Part shown: positions 39,377 to 46,432 of the stretch, piece by piece
Position numbering within the stretch: position 1 is the stretch's first letter
Layout: each line of letters starts with the position of its first letter
Assembly: GCA_900554565.1 (NCBI GenBank)
Contig: USHX01000012.1
Span: 1-46,432, forward strand
Length of the DNA stretch: 46,432 nt
Reading direction: 5' to 3'
Source of the DNA: an uncultured Clostridium sp.
GTDB taxonomy: Bacteria; Bacillota; Clostridia; TANB77; CAG-508
Notes under the pieces: model-generated
Told to the model about the DNA's origin: nothing
The model's database searches: none
What the model saw: only the letters and a program-made list of their open reading frames with translations
Program-made: the position numbers and the translations under genes

Positions 39377-41695
39377 ATGCAAGATATATTAAAAGGACTA
39401 AACGACAAACAATATGAAGCCGTAACAAAAACACAAGGGCCATGCCTAGTAATAGCAGGAGCAGGAAGTGGAAAAACAAAAGTATTAACACACAAAATAG
39501 CATACCTAATAGAACACGAAGGCGCAAAACCATGGGACATACTAGCAATAACCTTCACAAACAAAGCAGCAAACGAAATGAAAGAAAGAATAACAAACCT
39601 AATAGGAGAATCAGCAAAAGACATTTGGATGGGAACATTCCACTCAATATGTGTAAAAATACTAAGAAGATTCATAGACAGAATAGGATTTGACTCATCA
39701 TTCATAATATTTGACACATCAGACCAAAAAACACTAGTAAAAGGATGCTTAAGAGACCTAGGAATAGATGACAAAATGTTCACAGACAGAAGTGTATTAT
39801 CAGAAATAAGTAATGCAAAAAACGAAATGCTAGAACCAGATCAATACCAACTAAGAGCAAATGGAGACTTCAGAAAAGAAAAAATAGCAACAGTATATGA
39901 GCTATATCAAAAACGACTAAAAGAAAACAATGCCATAGACTTTGATGACATAATAAACTACACAATAAAAATACTACTAGAAAATCCAGACATAATGGAA
40001 TACTACTCAAACAAATTCAAATACGTACTAGTAGATGAATATCAAGACACAAACAAATCACAATTCACACTAGTAACAATGTTAGCATCAAAACACGGAA
40101 ACATCACAGTAGTTGGAGACAACGACCAAGGAATATACAGTTTCAGGGGAGCAGACATATCAAACATACTAAACTTCGAAAAAGACTTTCCAGGAACAAA
40201 AATAATAAAACTAGAACAAAACTACCGTTGTACAGGAAATATACTAAAAGCTGCGAATGCAGTAATAAAAAATAATGAAGTAAAATACAAAAAAGAACTA
40301 TGGACACAAAACGAAGAAGGAAATCTACCAAAAGTATACCAAGCCAAAAACGAATATGATGAAGGAGCATATGTTGTAGAACAAATAGAACACCTAAAAA
40401 GGGAAGAATATTACAAATACTCAGACTTCGCAATACTATACAGAATGAACACACAATCAAGAGCAATAGAAGATATTTTAAGAAGAGAAAATATACCATA
40501 TAAAATCATAGGTGGTCTAAAATTCTATGAAAGAAAAGAAATAAAAGACATAATAGCATATTTAAGACTAATTCAAAATGGAAATGACAACTTAAGCCTA
40601 AAAAGAATAATAAACGAGCCCAAAAGGGGAATAGGAAAAACAAGTTTAGACAAAGTAGAAGCACTATCCATGAGCACAGGAACATCAATGTATGAAATAA
40701 TAAAAAATGCTGAACAATACGGGCTAAACAGAGTATACTTAAACTCAAGAGAATTCATAAACTGTATAGAAGAATTAAAAGCAAAAAAAGAAGAACTACC
40801 AATATCAGAATTAATAAAACAAACCCTAAAAAAATCTGGATATACAAAAGCGCTAGAAAATGAAAACACAATAGAAGCAGAAAACAGAATAGAAAACTTA
40901 GATGAATTCCTAACAGTAGCAATAGAATTCGAAGAACAAGAAGCAGAAAATACACTAAGTGCATTCTTAGAAGGAATTACACTATCAAGTGACATAGACA
41001 ATCTAGAAGAAGATGAAGACTATGTAACACTAATGACACTACACAGCGCAAAAGGACTAGAATTCCCAGTAGTATTTTTAGTAGGAATGGAAGAAGGAAT
41101 ATTCCCAGGATATAAATCAATATCAGAACCAACAGAATTAGAAGAAGAAAGAAGACTATGTTATGTAGGAATAACAAGAGCAAAAGAGCACTTATTCTTA
41201 ACATGTAGCAAACAAAGAACGATATTTGGTTCAACAAGTTACAACCCAGTATCAAGATTTTTAGGAGAAATTCCAGAAGACTTGTTAGAAGGATATGAAG
41301 AAGCATTTGGAGAAACAAGCAACAAAGAAGAAATGTTCCAAGATTCAAAATACAGTTGGACATATGGAAGCAAAAACAACGGAAATATTAAATCATACAA
41401 AATAACAGAAAGCAAAGAACCAGTTGCTGCAGCAAGTAAAACAGGTAATTCAAACAACCAATTCCTATTTAGAACTGCAGAAAGTTTCTTAAATAATTTA
41501 GCAAGTAAAAAAGCAACAACACAAGATTTATCAAAATATAAAGCGGGATTGCGTATATTCCACAAAAAATTTGGAGAAGGAACAATAAGCAAAGTAGAGC
41601 CAGAAGGTGAAGACTTAAAAGTTGACATTAACTTTGATAAAGTTGGTCACAAAAGACTAATGGCCAAATTTGCAAATCTAGAAATAATAGAATAA
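39377..41695 (+). CDS. pcrA: ATP-dependent DNA helicase PcrA/UvrD
   Basis: A superfamily 1 3'-5' helicase needed for repair and for clearing recombination intermediates. The 772-residue protein has the ordered motifs: LNDKQYEAVTKTQGPCLVIA with Walker A GAGSGKT at about 30-36, ITFTNKAANEMKERI (Ia), VDEYQDTN (II, Walker B) at about 219-226, GDNDQGIYSFRGA (III), LEQNYRC (IV), YVTLMTLHSAKGLEFPVVFL (V) and YVGITRAKEHLFL (VI). The C-terminal end with FGEGTISKVEPEG is the Tudor-like domain of PcrA. ATG 39377 is preferred because GGAG lies 6 nt upstream. Confidence 0.96.
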   Translation: MQDILKGLNDKQYEAVTKTQGPCLVIAGAGSGKTKVLTHKIAYLIEHEGAKPWDILAITFTNKAANEMKERITNLIGESAKDIWMGTFHSICVKILRRFIDRIGFDSSFIIFDTSDQKTLVKGCLRDLGIDDKMFTDRSVLSEISNAKNEMLEPDQYQLRANGDFRKEKIATVYELYQKRLKENNAIDFDDIINYTIKILLENPDIMEYYSNKFKYVLVDEYQDTNKSQFTLVTMLASKHGNITVVGDNDQGIYSFRGADISNILNFEKDFPGTKIIKLEQNYRCTGNILKAANAVIKNNEVKYKKELWTQNEEGNLPKVYQAKNEYDEGAYVVEQIEHLKREEYYKYSDFAILYRMNTQSRAIEDILRRENIPYKIIGGLKFYERKEIKDIIAYLRLIQNGNDNLSLKRIINEPKRGIGKTSLDKVEALSMSTGTSMYEIIKNAEQYGLNRVYLNSREFINCIEELKAKKEELPISELIKQTLKKSGYTKALENENTIEAENRIENLDEFLTVAIEFEEQEAENTLSAFLEGITLSSDIDNLEEDEDYVTLMTLHSAKGLEFPVVFLVGMEEGIFPGYKSISEPTELEEERRLCYVGITRAKEHLFLTCSKQRTIFGSTSYNPVSRFLGEIPEDLLEGYEEAFGETSNKEEMFQDSKYSWTYGSKNNGNIKSYKITESKEPVAAASKTGNSNNQFLFRTAESFLNNLASKKATTQDLSKYKAGLRIFHKKFGEGTISKVEPEGEDLKVDINFDKVGHKRLMAKFANLEIIE

Positions 41696-41700
41696 AAATA

Positions 41701-41740
41701 AAAAAGAGATTTTGGTTAATTATAACTAAAATCTCTTTTT
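41701..41740. terminator. two-way terminator after pcrA
   Basis: AAAAAGAGATTTTgGTTA pairs with the AACTAAAATCTCTTTTT side around a small loop. It has T-runs on both strands and lies between convergent genes. Confidence 0.85.
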
Positions 41741-41750
41741 GAAAATGTAG

Positions 41751-42017
41751 CTAATCCTCATTTCGAAGATAGCCTTGAGCTAGAATAATGTGAGTTACAA
41801 GAGATTTATGCTTTTTAATTTTACAAGAATTTCTTGCAAGTTTTAATTGTTGAGCCAATTCTTTTTTATCTCGTATCCATTTGTTATCTAAAATGGAAGA
41901 AATAAATATTTTAGTTTCATAAAACTCTTCATCACTATATGGATGAGTTCTTAAATTCCCCATATATTTTTCCAATTGCTCCATTAATTGTTTTTTATCA
42001 ATTTGTTGCTTTTTCAT
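41751..42017 (-). CDS. hypothetical protein, 88 residues
   Basis: A small, basic, helical protein starting MKKQQIDKKQLMEQLEKYMG, with central YSDEEFYETKIFISSILDNK and a Lys-rich C-terminal third (LARNSCKIKKHKSLVTHIIL). There is no membrane segment. I do not recognise a family. GGAGG precedes the ATG. The gene has a perfect promoter and a palindrome over its start of transcription, so it is likely tightly regulated. Confidence 0.65.
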   Translation of the reverse strand: MKKQQIDKKQLMEQLEKYMGNLRTHPYSDEEFYETKIFISSILDNKWIRDKKELAQQLKLARNSCKIKKHKSLVTHIILAQGYLRNED

Positions 42018-42047
42018 GTTGTCTTCCTCCTAAAAACTGATAAAATT

Positions 42048-42065
42048 TGACAAAATTTTTTGTCA
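42048..42065. promoter_or_regulatory. 18-bp palindrome, likely operator
   Basis: TGACAAAATTTTTTGTCA, a perfect 8-bp inverted repeat with a 2-nt centre. It begins 8 nt downstream of the -10 box of the minus-strand promoter, over the expected transcription start, which is typical of a repressor site. Confidence 0.6.
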
Positions 42066-42073
42066 GTAAAATA

Positions 42074-42102
42074 ATTATAATATCTTTTGAAAATTATGTC
42101 AA
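42074..42102 (-). promoter_or_regulatory. consensus promoter of the 41751 gene
   Basis: Minus strand: TTGACA (42097-42102), 17 nt, TATAAT (42074-42079), a perfect consensus. Confidence 0.75.
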
Positions 42103-42234
42103 ATGAAAGCAAAGCACTTAGAAAATCACAATATCAAACTTAAATTCAAAATTAAAAACCAAAAATAAAATGAATAAAAAAACGAAAAAAAGCAATAATA
42201 ATAAAGTAAAATCAAAAGAAAGGAATGATAAAAA

Positions 42235-42423
42235 ATGGCAGATTTAAATCAATTAGAATTACAACATCTAAGACATTTAATAGGAGCACACCAAAACGTA
42301 TATCAAAAATTAAACACATACTCATCACAAGCAGTTGACCCACAAATAAAGCAATTATTTGCAAAATCAGCACAAGATGCATTAAACACAAAACAAAAAC
42401 TAATGAGTTTTTTAAATAATTAA
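42235..42423 (+). CDS. small spore coat-associated protein (CotF partner)
   Basis: A 62-residue helical protein: MADLNQLELQHLRHLIGAHQ, then NVYQKLNTYSSQAVDPQIKQ and LFAKSAQDALNTKQKLMSFL. Clostridia often carry such a short helical protein directly before a CotF-family coat protein, as here, and both share a ferritin-like helix pattern. AAAGGA lies ahead of the ATG. I call it coat-associated from the neighbour and the pattern; it has no catalytic residues to judge by. Expression during sporulation is likely but no mother-cell sigma promoter could be picked out in the AT-rich upstream region. Confidence 0.65.
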   Translation: MADLNQLELQHLRHLIGAHQNVYQKLNTYSSQAVDPQIKQLFAKSAQDALNTKQKLMSFLNN

Positions 42424-42441
42424 TAAGGGGGGAAAATAAAA

Positions 42442-42687
42442 ATGGATGAAAAAGTAATGGTAAATGATATATTATCTGGTGTTAAATCAGACTTAACAGC
42501 ATATCAAACAGCAATATCAGAATCTGAAAATATGCAATTAAGACAAACATTTCAACAAATTAGAAATAATGATGAAAGTTTTCAATATGAGTTATTCAAA
42601 ATAGCTCAAACAAAAGGATATTATCAACCAGCGCAAAAAGCAACTGTAACAGAAATAAACACTGTAAAAACAGAATTAGAACAATAA
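42442..42687 (+). CDS. CotF-family spore coat protein
   Basis: An 81-residue protein with the helical pattern of the CotF/ferritin-like coat family: MDEKVMVNDILSGVKSDLTA, YQTAISESENMQLRQTFQQI and RNNDESFQYELFKIAQTKGY, ending in YQPA as is usual for this family. The length is that of short clostridial CotF proteins. GGGGGG 7-12 nt upstream gives a strong ribosome-binding site. It follows the 62-residue protein by 18 nt, so they form a two-gene coat operon. Confidence 0.8.
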   Translation: MDEKVMVNDILSGVKSDLTAYQTAISESENMQLRQTFQQIRNNDESFQYELFKIAQTKGYYQPAQKATVTEINTVKTELEQ

Positions 42688-42691
42688 ATTA

Positions 42692-42717
42692 GGTGAAGCA
42701 CAAAGCTTCATCTTTTC
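42692..42717 (+). terminator. terminator after the CotF-type gene
   Basis: GGTGAAGC pairs with GCTTCATC (one wobble) around a 5-nt loop, followed by a short T-rich tract. The rest of the interval to 42880 shows no gene, only A-rich sequence. Confidence 0.6.
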
Positions 42718-42880
42718 CATTTTCTAAATAAATTAATTAAAAACATACATATTTAAACAAACAAAGTCAACCGTAAAAATCTTAAAAAACATATAAATGA
42801 AAATGGAAGAAAAAACGAATAAAACGGAGAAAAACAAAAGAAAACGAAAAAAACATACGGAAATCAAACAAACAAACTCT

Positions 42881-42909
42881 TTGCAAAAAAAACAATATTA
42901 CAATATTAT
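42881..42909 (+). promoter_or_regulatory. promoter of the M23 peptidase gene
   Basis: TTGCAA (42881-42886), 17 nt, TATTAT (42904-42909). Its -35 box equals that of the murF promoter. Confidence 0.5.
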
Positions 42910-42938
42910 TACACTGAATAAAAATACAAAGGAGATAA

Positions 42939-43970
42939 ATGTACATGTTCAAAAAAGTATTGATACACACTAGAAGAGGGCTAAAAATAACAATATTAAC
43001 AGTAATAGCAGCATTTTTAATAATAGGAACAATAGCATTTTTATTTAAACCAACATACAGTGTAACCATAAATGGAGAACAAGTAGGATATACAGAAAAT
43101 AGAGCAAAACTACAACACGAAATAAATAACTATGCAGAAAAAGGTGATGGAGAACAACAAAATGTAGCATTTGTTCAAATACAAAACCTACCAGAATACA
43201 AATTATGCCTATTAAAGAAAAACATAGTAACAAACGATGAAGAAATACTAAACAAAATAAAAGAAGAAGGAACAACATATTATAGATATTATGCAATAGC
43301 AGAAAACCAAGAAGAAAAACTATATGTATCAAACTTTGAAGAAGCAGAACAAGTAGTAAACAGCTTAAAAGAAAAGAACAGTACAAATATAGAACAAATT
43401 TCAATAGTAGAAAAATATGAAACAGATATACAAGATTTGGTAACATCAGAAGAAGCAATATCAAAACTATATGTAGAACCAGCAAAAAAAGCAGTAACAG
43501 TAGCAAAAACAAAAACACAAACAACAACAAAATATGCAAGCTCAGGAAGTGTAAACACAGCAGGAACAACATCAACAGCAAAAGCAAGCATAGGAATAGC
43601 ATTAATAAAACCAGTATCAGGAATAATAACATCAAGATTTGGAGCAGGAAGTGCAATAAGAAGATCAGCACATACAGGATTAGACATAGCAACATCAACA
43701 GGAACACCAATACAAGCTGCAGCATCAGGAACAGTAACATTTGCAGGATACAAAGGTTCATATGGAAACATGATAGTAATAACACATGCAAATGGAATTC
43801 AAACATATTATGGACATTGTAGTGCACTATATGTTTCAGCAGGAGCAACAGTATCACAAGGACAAACAATAGGAGCAGTTGGCTCTACAGGAAACTCAAC
43901 AGGACCACACTTACACTTAGAAGTAAGAGTAAATGGGGTAGCATACAATCCACAAAACTACGTATATTAA
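42939..43970 (+). CDS. membrane-anchored M23 (LytM-type) peptidase
   Basis: A cell-wall endopeptidase of 343 residues. One membrane helix near the N-terminus (ILTVIAAFLIIGTIAFLF, about 22-39) is followed by a helical extracytoplasmic region to about 180, a Thr/Ser/Lys-rich linker, and the M23 domain at about 220-340. Metal-binding residues are seen in RSAHTGLDIATSTGTPI (HxxxD) and GPHLHLEVRVNG (HxH), with ITHANGIQTYYGHCSALYVS between. These are the residues of active LytM/lysostaphin-type enzymes. The start is either ATG 42939 or ATG 42945; AAGGAG suits the second somewhat better. Confidence 0.9.
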   Translation: MYMFKKVLIHTRRGLKITILTVIAAFLIIGTIAFLFKPTYSVTINGEQVGYTENRAKLQHEINNYAEKGDGEQQNVAFVQIQNLPEYKLCLLKKNIVTNDEEILNKIKEEGTTYYRYYAIAENQEEKLYVSNFEEAEQVVNSLKEKNSTNIEQISIVEKYETDIQDLVTSEEAISKLYVEPAKKAVTVAKTKTQTTTKYASSGSVNTAGTTSTAKASIGIALIKPVSGIITSRFGAGSAIRRSAHTGLDIATSTGTPIQAAASGTVTFAGYKGSYGNMIVITHANGIQTYYGHCSALYVSAGATVSQGQTIGAVGSTGNSTGPHLHLEVRVNGVAYNPQNYVY

Positions 43971-43977
43971 AATAAAA

Positions 43978-44032
43978 AAATTCAATATATATTTCTAAAA
44001 CAAAATAGAAAATATATATTGAATTTTATTTT
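43978..44032. terminator. two-way terminator between the M23 peptidase and mecA
   Basis: AATTCAATATATATTT pairs with AAATATATATTGAATT around a 15-nt loop, with A/T runs on both sides. Confidence 0.85.
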
Positions 44033-44076
44033 GACTAAATATCATAATTTATTAAAACATTTTAAGCTTTAAATCC

Positions 44077-44706
44077 TTAAATTTTACTACAAAATTCAGC
44101 TCCAACAGAAATAGCATTTTTCTTTATAATAGGTTTCCCATACTCTATAAGCTTATTTCCGAAGCTATCAGAAAAACTAGAAGAAGAAAACTCAGAAACA
44201 GCCGAAAAAAATAAATTTTTCTTCTCGTAATCCAAATTTATATTTTTCACAACCATATAATATGTATTATTATAAAAATACAAAGCTACATTTTTAGAAA
44301 ATCTTTTAAAATCAAATGTAGACACAGAACTAATCATATAGCAAAACTCACAAAAATTCTCAAAACTGCTAAAACTATAAATTGCCTGTTTTTTAGGCAT
44401 AGAAGAAGCTCTCTTAGCAACAAGCTTTTTAGGAAAACTGTAACCACCACTTTTTACATTTGAATAATCTTTTGTAATAGTAAAAACCAAAAGCTCATCA
44501 GAAACTGAAAAAGTTTCAATAAGCAACTTAGAACCTTCCGAATCAAAACCAAGTTCTTTTTTTGCTAAAGCCAAAATGTTTGTAAAAAAATCTTGATTTT
44601 CTAAAGCAAATTTAACAAATTTTTTATTATTTATATTTTCTTTAGGTATATCTTCATTTGAAATAATTACGCGAATTTTATTTTCAGTCAATTTCTCGAA
44701 TTTCAT
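44077..44706 (-). CDS. mecA: MecA-family adaptor protein
   Basis: MecA-type adaptors deliver substrates to the ClpC-ClpP protease. The 209-residue protein begins MKFEKLTENKIRVIISNEDI, the recognisable N-terminal substrate-binding domain, with a linker and a C-terminal ClpC-binding region that includes FENFCEFCYMISS and ALYFYNNTYYMVV. The end is short of the B. subtilis length by about ten residues, which is usual for clostridial members. ATG 44706 follows GGGAG by 7 nt. The gene is a single unit in convergent orientation to the M23 peptidase gene. Confidence 0.88.
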   Translation of the reverse strand: MKFEKLTENKIRVIISNEDIPKENINNKKFVKFALENQDFFTNILALAKKELGFDSEGSKLLIETFSVSDELLVFTITKDYSNVKSGGYSFPKKLVAKRASSMPKKQAIYSFSSFENFCEFCYMISSVSTFDFKRFSKNVALYFYNNTYYMVVKNINLDYEKKNLFFSAVSEFSSSSFSDSFGNKLIEYGKPIIKKNAISVGAEFCSKI

Positions 44707-44779
44707 AAACAAACTCCCTTCATAGATAACTGTTAAATTTATTATACTACTAATAACATTATATTTAAATGCACAAATT

Positions 44780-44808
44780 TTGGTAACTAATTAATTATAT
44801 GGTATAAT
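44780..44808 (+). promoter_or_regulatory. promoter of the histidine phosphatase gene
   Basis: TTGGTA (44780-44785), 17 nt, TATAAT (44803-44808). Confidence 0.6.
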
Positions 44809-44824
44809 AAAAAAGGTGATAATA

Positions 44825-45448
44825 ATGGAAAAAAAGGTATATTTAATAAGACATTCAGAACAACTAAAAACAAGAAATGAAGAAGAACAAAATGAACAAA
44901 TAAAAAACGAAAAAATAATATTATCAGTAGAAGGAGAAAAAAAGGCTGAAAAACTAAGCAAAATTCCACAATTACAAAACATAGAACAATTATGGTCAAG
45001 TAACTATGTAAGAGCAATATCAACAGCGAAATACATAGCAAAAGAAAACAACATAGAAATAAACATTTCATCAAAGCTAAATGAAAGAAAATTAGGAGAC
45101 TTAGAAACATTAAAAGAAATGGCAAAAAACAAGAAAAATTCATATACAACAGAACAATTACTAGACAAAAAATTAAAAAACAAAGATGGAGAAAGTTGCA
45201 AAGAAGTTTCAAAAAGAATGGAAGAAAAAATACAAGAAATAGTAGAAGAAGGACCTGAAAACATAGCAATAGTTAGCCATGGAGCTGCAATAAAATTCTA
45301 CTTATCAAACTATTGCGAAATAGATGAAAAAATAAATTTTATATACAATAATAAAATTATAATTAAAGAAAATTTAACTTCACCAGACATTATAGAATTA
45401 AGATTTGTAAATAATAAGTTAAATAATATAAAATATATTGGTGCTTAA
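44825..45448 (+). CDS. histidine phosphatase-family protein
   Basis: A phosphoglycerate-mutase-like phosphatase of 207 residues. The catalytic His is in VYLIRHSEQ at residues 5-13 (RHS in place of the usual RHG), the second region is WSSNYVRAISTAKYIA at about 58-73 with the conserved Arg, KLNERKLGDLE contains the acid region, and IAIVSHGAAIKFYL at about 146-159 holds the second catalytic His. All catalytic positions are present. ATG 44825 follows AAGGTGAT. Substrate is unknown; the family includes broad sugar-phosphate phosphatases. Confidence 0.87.
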   Translation: MEKKVYLIRHSEQLKTRNEEEQNEQIKNEKIILSVEGEKKAEKLSKIPQLQNIEQLWSSNYVRAISTAKYIAKENNIEINISSKLNERKLGDLETLKEMAKNKKNSYTTEQLLDKKLKNKDGESCKEVSKRMEEKIQEIVEEGPENIAIVSHGAAIKFYLSNYCEIDEKINFIYNNKIIIKENLTSPDIIELRFVNNKLNNIKYIGA

Positions 45449-45550
45449 GTATAAAAAACTGGAAAAAAAGCAAGAAATGTGCTATTATATTCTTTATAAG
45501 CTATGGCTTTGTTTTTGAAAAGGCATTTAGCATAAGGAGGACTTGACAAC

Positions 45551-46354
45551 ATGAAACTAAAAAAAGAAACAGAAAATTTGATTGTGGAAAATCGGGGACT
45601 TGTGTATTATCAATTACAGAAACTTGGAATAACTTTTAAAAGTGCATATTATGATGACCTTATTTCAGTAGGGAATCTTGCATTAATAAAAGCGGCAACT
45701 ACATTTGATGAATCAAAAAACATTGTTTTTGCAACATATGCATTGACATGCATAAGAAATGAAATGGGAATGTATTTTAGAAAAGTTAATAGGTATGAAA
45801 GAAGAAAAATTTCAATTGAAGAACCATTAAAAAGGCAAAAGGCAGAAAGCAATATTAGAATAGAGGACTCATTAAAAGATCCATATGACTTTGAAGAAGA
45901 AATGATGAACAAAGCAGAATATGTAAAACTAATTAACATCATTTTAAATTGTTTAAGCGGAAAAGAAAGGTTAGCTATTCTATACTATATAGCAGATGAA
46001 AAGCAAGACGAAATAGCTCAAAATTTGAAAGTATCCCAAAGCTATATATCACGTTTGCAACTGAAAGCAATACGGGAAACAAAAAATATAGCAATAGAAG
46101 AGAAAAAATATCAACTAAAATTTGATATGGAAATAGCTTGCAATTCAGAATATGAATATGAAGTAGTATTTTTATTAAAAGATGTAGTTAGAGATAAATC
46201 AAGAGCTGAGAAAATTTCAAACTGGATAAAAACTATAAAAAAAGATCTAAGTTTTGAAATAAAATGTAAAAATGGAAATGTTTCAATTCAAATGTTTCCA
46301 CACCCAGAAGCAATTAGCTTTTTGGCGAAACTTATTCAAAAAATGGAAGAATAA
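45551..46354 (+). CDS. sigma-70-family factor with a C-terminal extension
   Basis: A 267-residue sigma factor. Region 2 is clear in DDLISVGNLALIKAATTFDE and FATYALTCIRNEMGMYFRK (about residues 36-76), and region 4 in LSGKERLAILYYIADEKQDE and IAQNLKVSQSYISRLQ with its helix-turn-helix (about 137-172). About 85 extra residues follow, ending in a small alpha/beta-like domain (IKTIKKDLSFEIKCKNGNVS), which standard sporulation or ECF sigmas lack. AAGGAGG precedes the ATG. Two codons (15 and 175) are CGG and both remain in frame, preceded by AAT and ATA. Codon use is slightly less A-rich than neighbours. The regulon is unknown. Confidence 0.82.
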   Translation: MKLKKETENLIVENRGLVYYQLQKLGITFKSAYYDDLISVGNLALIKAATTFDESKNIVFATYALTCIRNEMGMYFRKVNRYERRKISIEEPLKRQKAESNIRIEDSLKDPYDFEEEMMNKAEYVKLINIILNCLSGKERLAILYYIADEKQDEIAQNLKVSQSYISRLQLKAIRETKNIAIEEKKYQLKFDMEIACNSEYEYEVVFLLKDVVRDKSRAEKISNWIKTIKKDLSFEIKCKNGNVSIQMFPHPEAISFLAKLIQKMEE

Positions 46355-46372
46355 AATGTAAATGCCTAAAAG

Positions 46373-46432
46373 GGACTAAAAAAGTCCCAAAGAAAAAAGA
46401 GATTTGAGTTAAAATTTTAGCTCAAATCTCTT
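46373..46432 (+). terminator. double hairpin at the right end of the window
   Basis: GGGACT/AGTCCC (46373-46388) and then AAGAGATTTGAG/CTCAAATCTCTT (46397-46432). The second stem reaches the last base of the window, so its T-run is not visible. Confidence 0.65.

Overview
The window is a very AT-rich chromosomal segment from an endospore-forming member of the Clostridia. The spore genes (spmA-spmB, spoIIR, sleB-ypeB, abrB, two small CotF-type coat genes), the Gram-positive cell-wall genes (murA, murF, ddl, ugtP, vanW family) and the housekeeping set (ffs-dnaX-ybaB-recR, prfA, pcrA, mecA, walJ-rlmH) all fit. The coding style, dominated by Lys, Asn, Ile and Glu with A/T-ending codons, and a GLUG-repeat protein with a pilin-like N-terminus suggest an uncultured gut lineage. 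That placement is an inference; no 16S or marker comparison was possible.

Layout. 1-3.4 kb: tRNA and rRNA methyltransferases, AbrB and spmAB. 3.4-4.4 kb: a compact type III toxin-antitoxin module (two 50-nt RNA repeats, a short terminator and a ToxN-superfamily toxin) between two 38-bp direct repeats, then a strong promoter and a 32-residue membrane peptide. 4.4-7.8 kb (minus strand): spoIIR, murA, walJ, rlmH. 8-12.8 kb: an unknown gene, a UDP-sugar pyrophosphorylase with a phosphosugar mutase, and another unknown gene. 12.8-17.1 kb: tRNA-Arg(CCU), tadA, SRP RNA, dnaX, ybaB, recR. 17.2-25.5 kb: a decayed Rpn-type gene, the glycolipid synthase ugtP, sleB-ypeB, a VanW protein, murF-ddl. 25.6-29.4 kb: a DnaJ-type co-chaperone and an orphan VirD4/TraG coupling ATPase with two unknown partners. 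29.5-34.8 kb: YhaO/YhaN-type nuclease pair, an unknown gene, prfA and a phosphodiesterase. 34.8-46.4 kb: a ZIP metal transporter, the GLUG surface protein, pcrA, coat proteins, an M23 peptidase, mecA, a histidine phosphatase and an unusual sigma factor.

The main discovery is a recoding pattern. Five otherwise intact genes (spmA, walJ, ugtP, virD4, the ZIP transporter) are broken by six single +1 frame changes. At all six sites the zero-frame codon is CGG, and skipping its C so that GGA or GGG is read as glycine restores the expected family sequence. I count only nine in-frame CGG codons in all real genes of the window. The six shifting ones follow a four-fold-box codon (GCA, CTT, ACT, GGT, TCA, GTT); the three that do not shift follow GAT, AAT and ATA. 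This suggests that CGG is poorly decoded, or that CGGR acts as a four-base glycine signal, and that this lineage tolerates or uses +1 frameshifting there. A systematic sequencing or assembly artefact is the main alternative.
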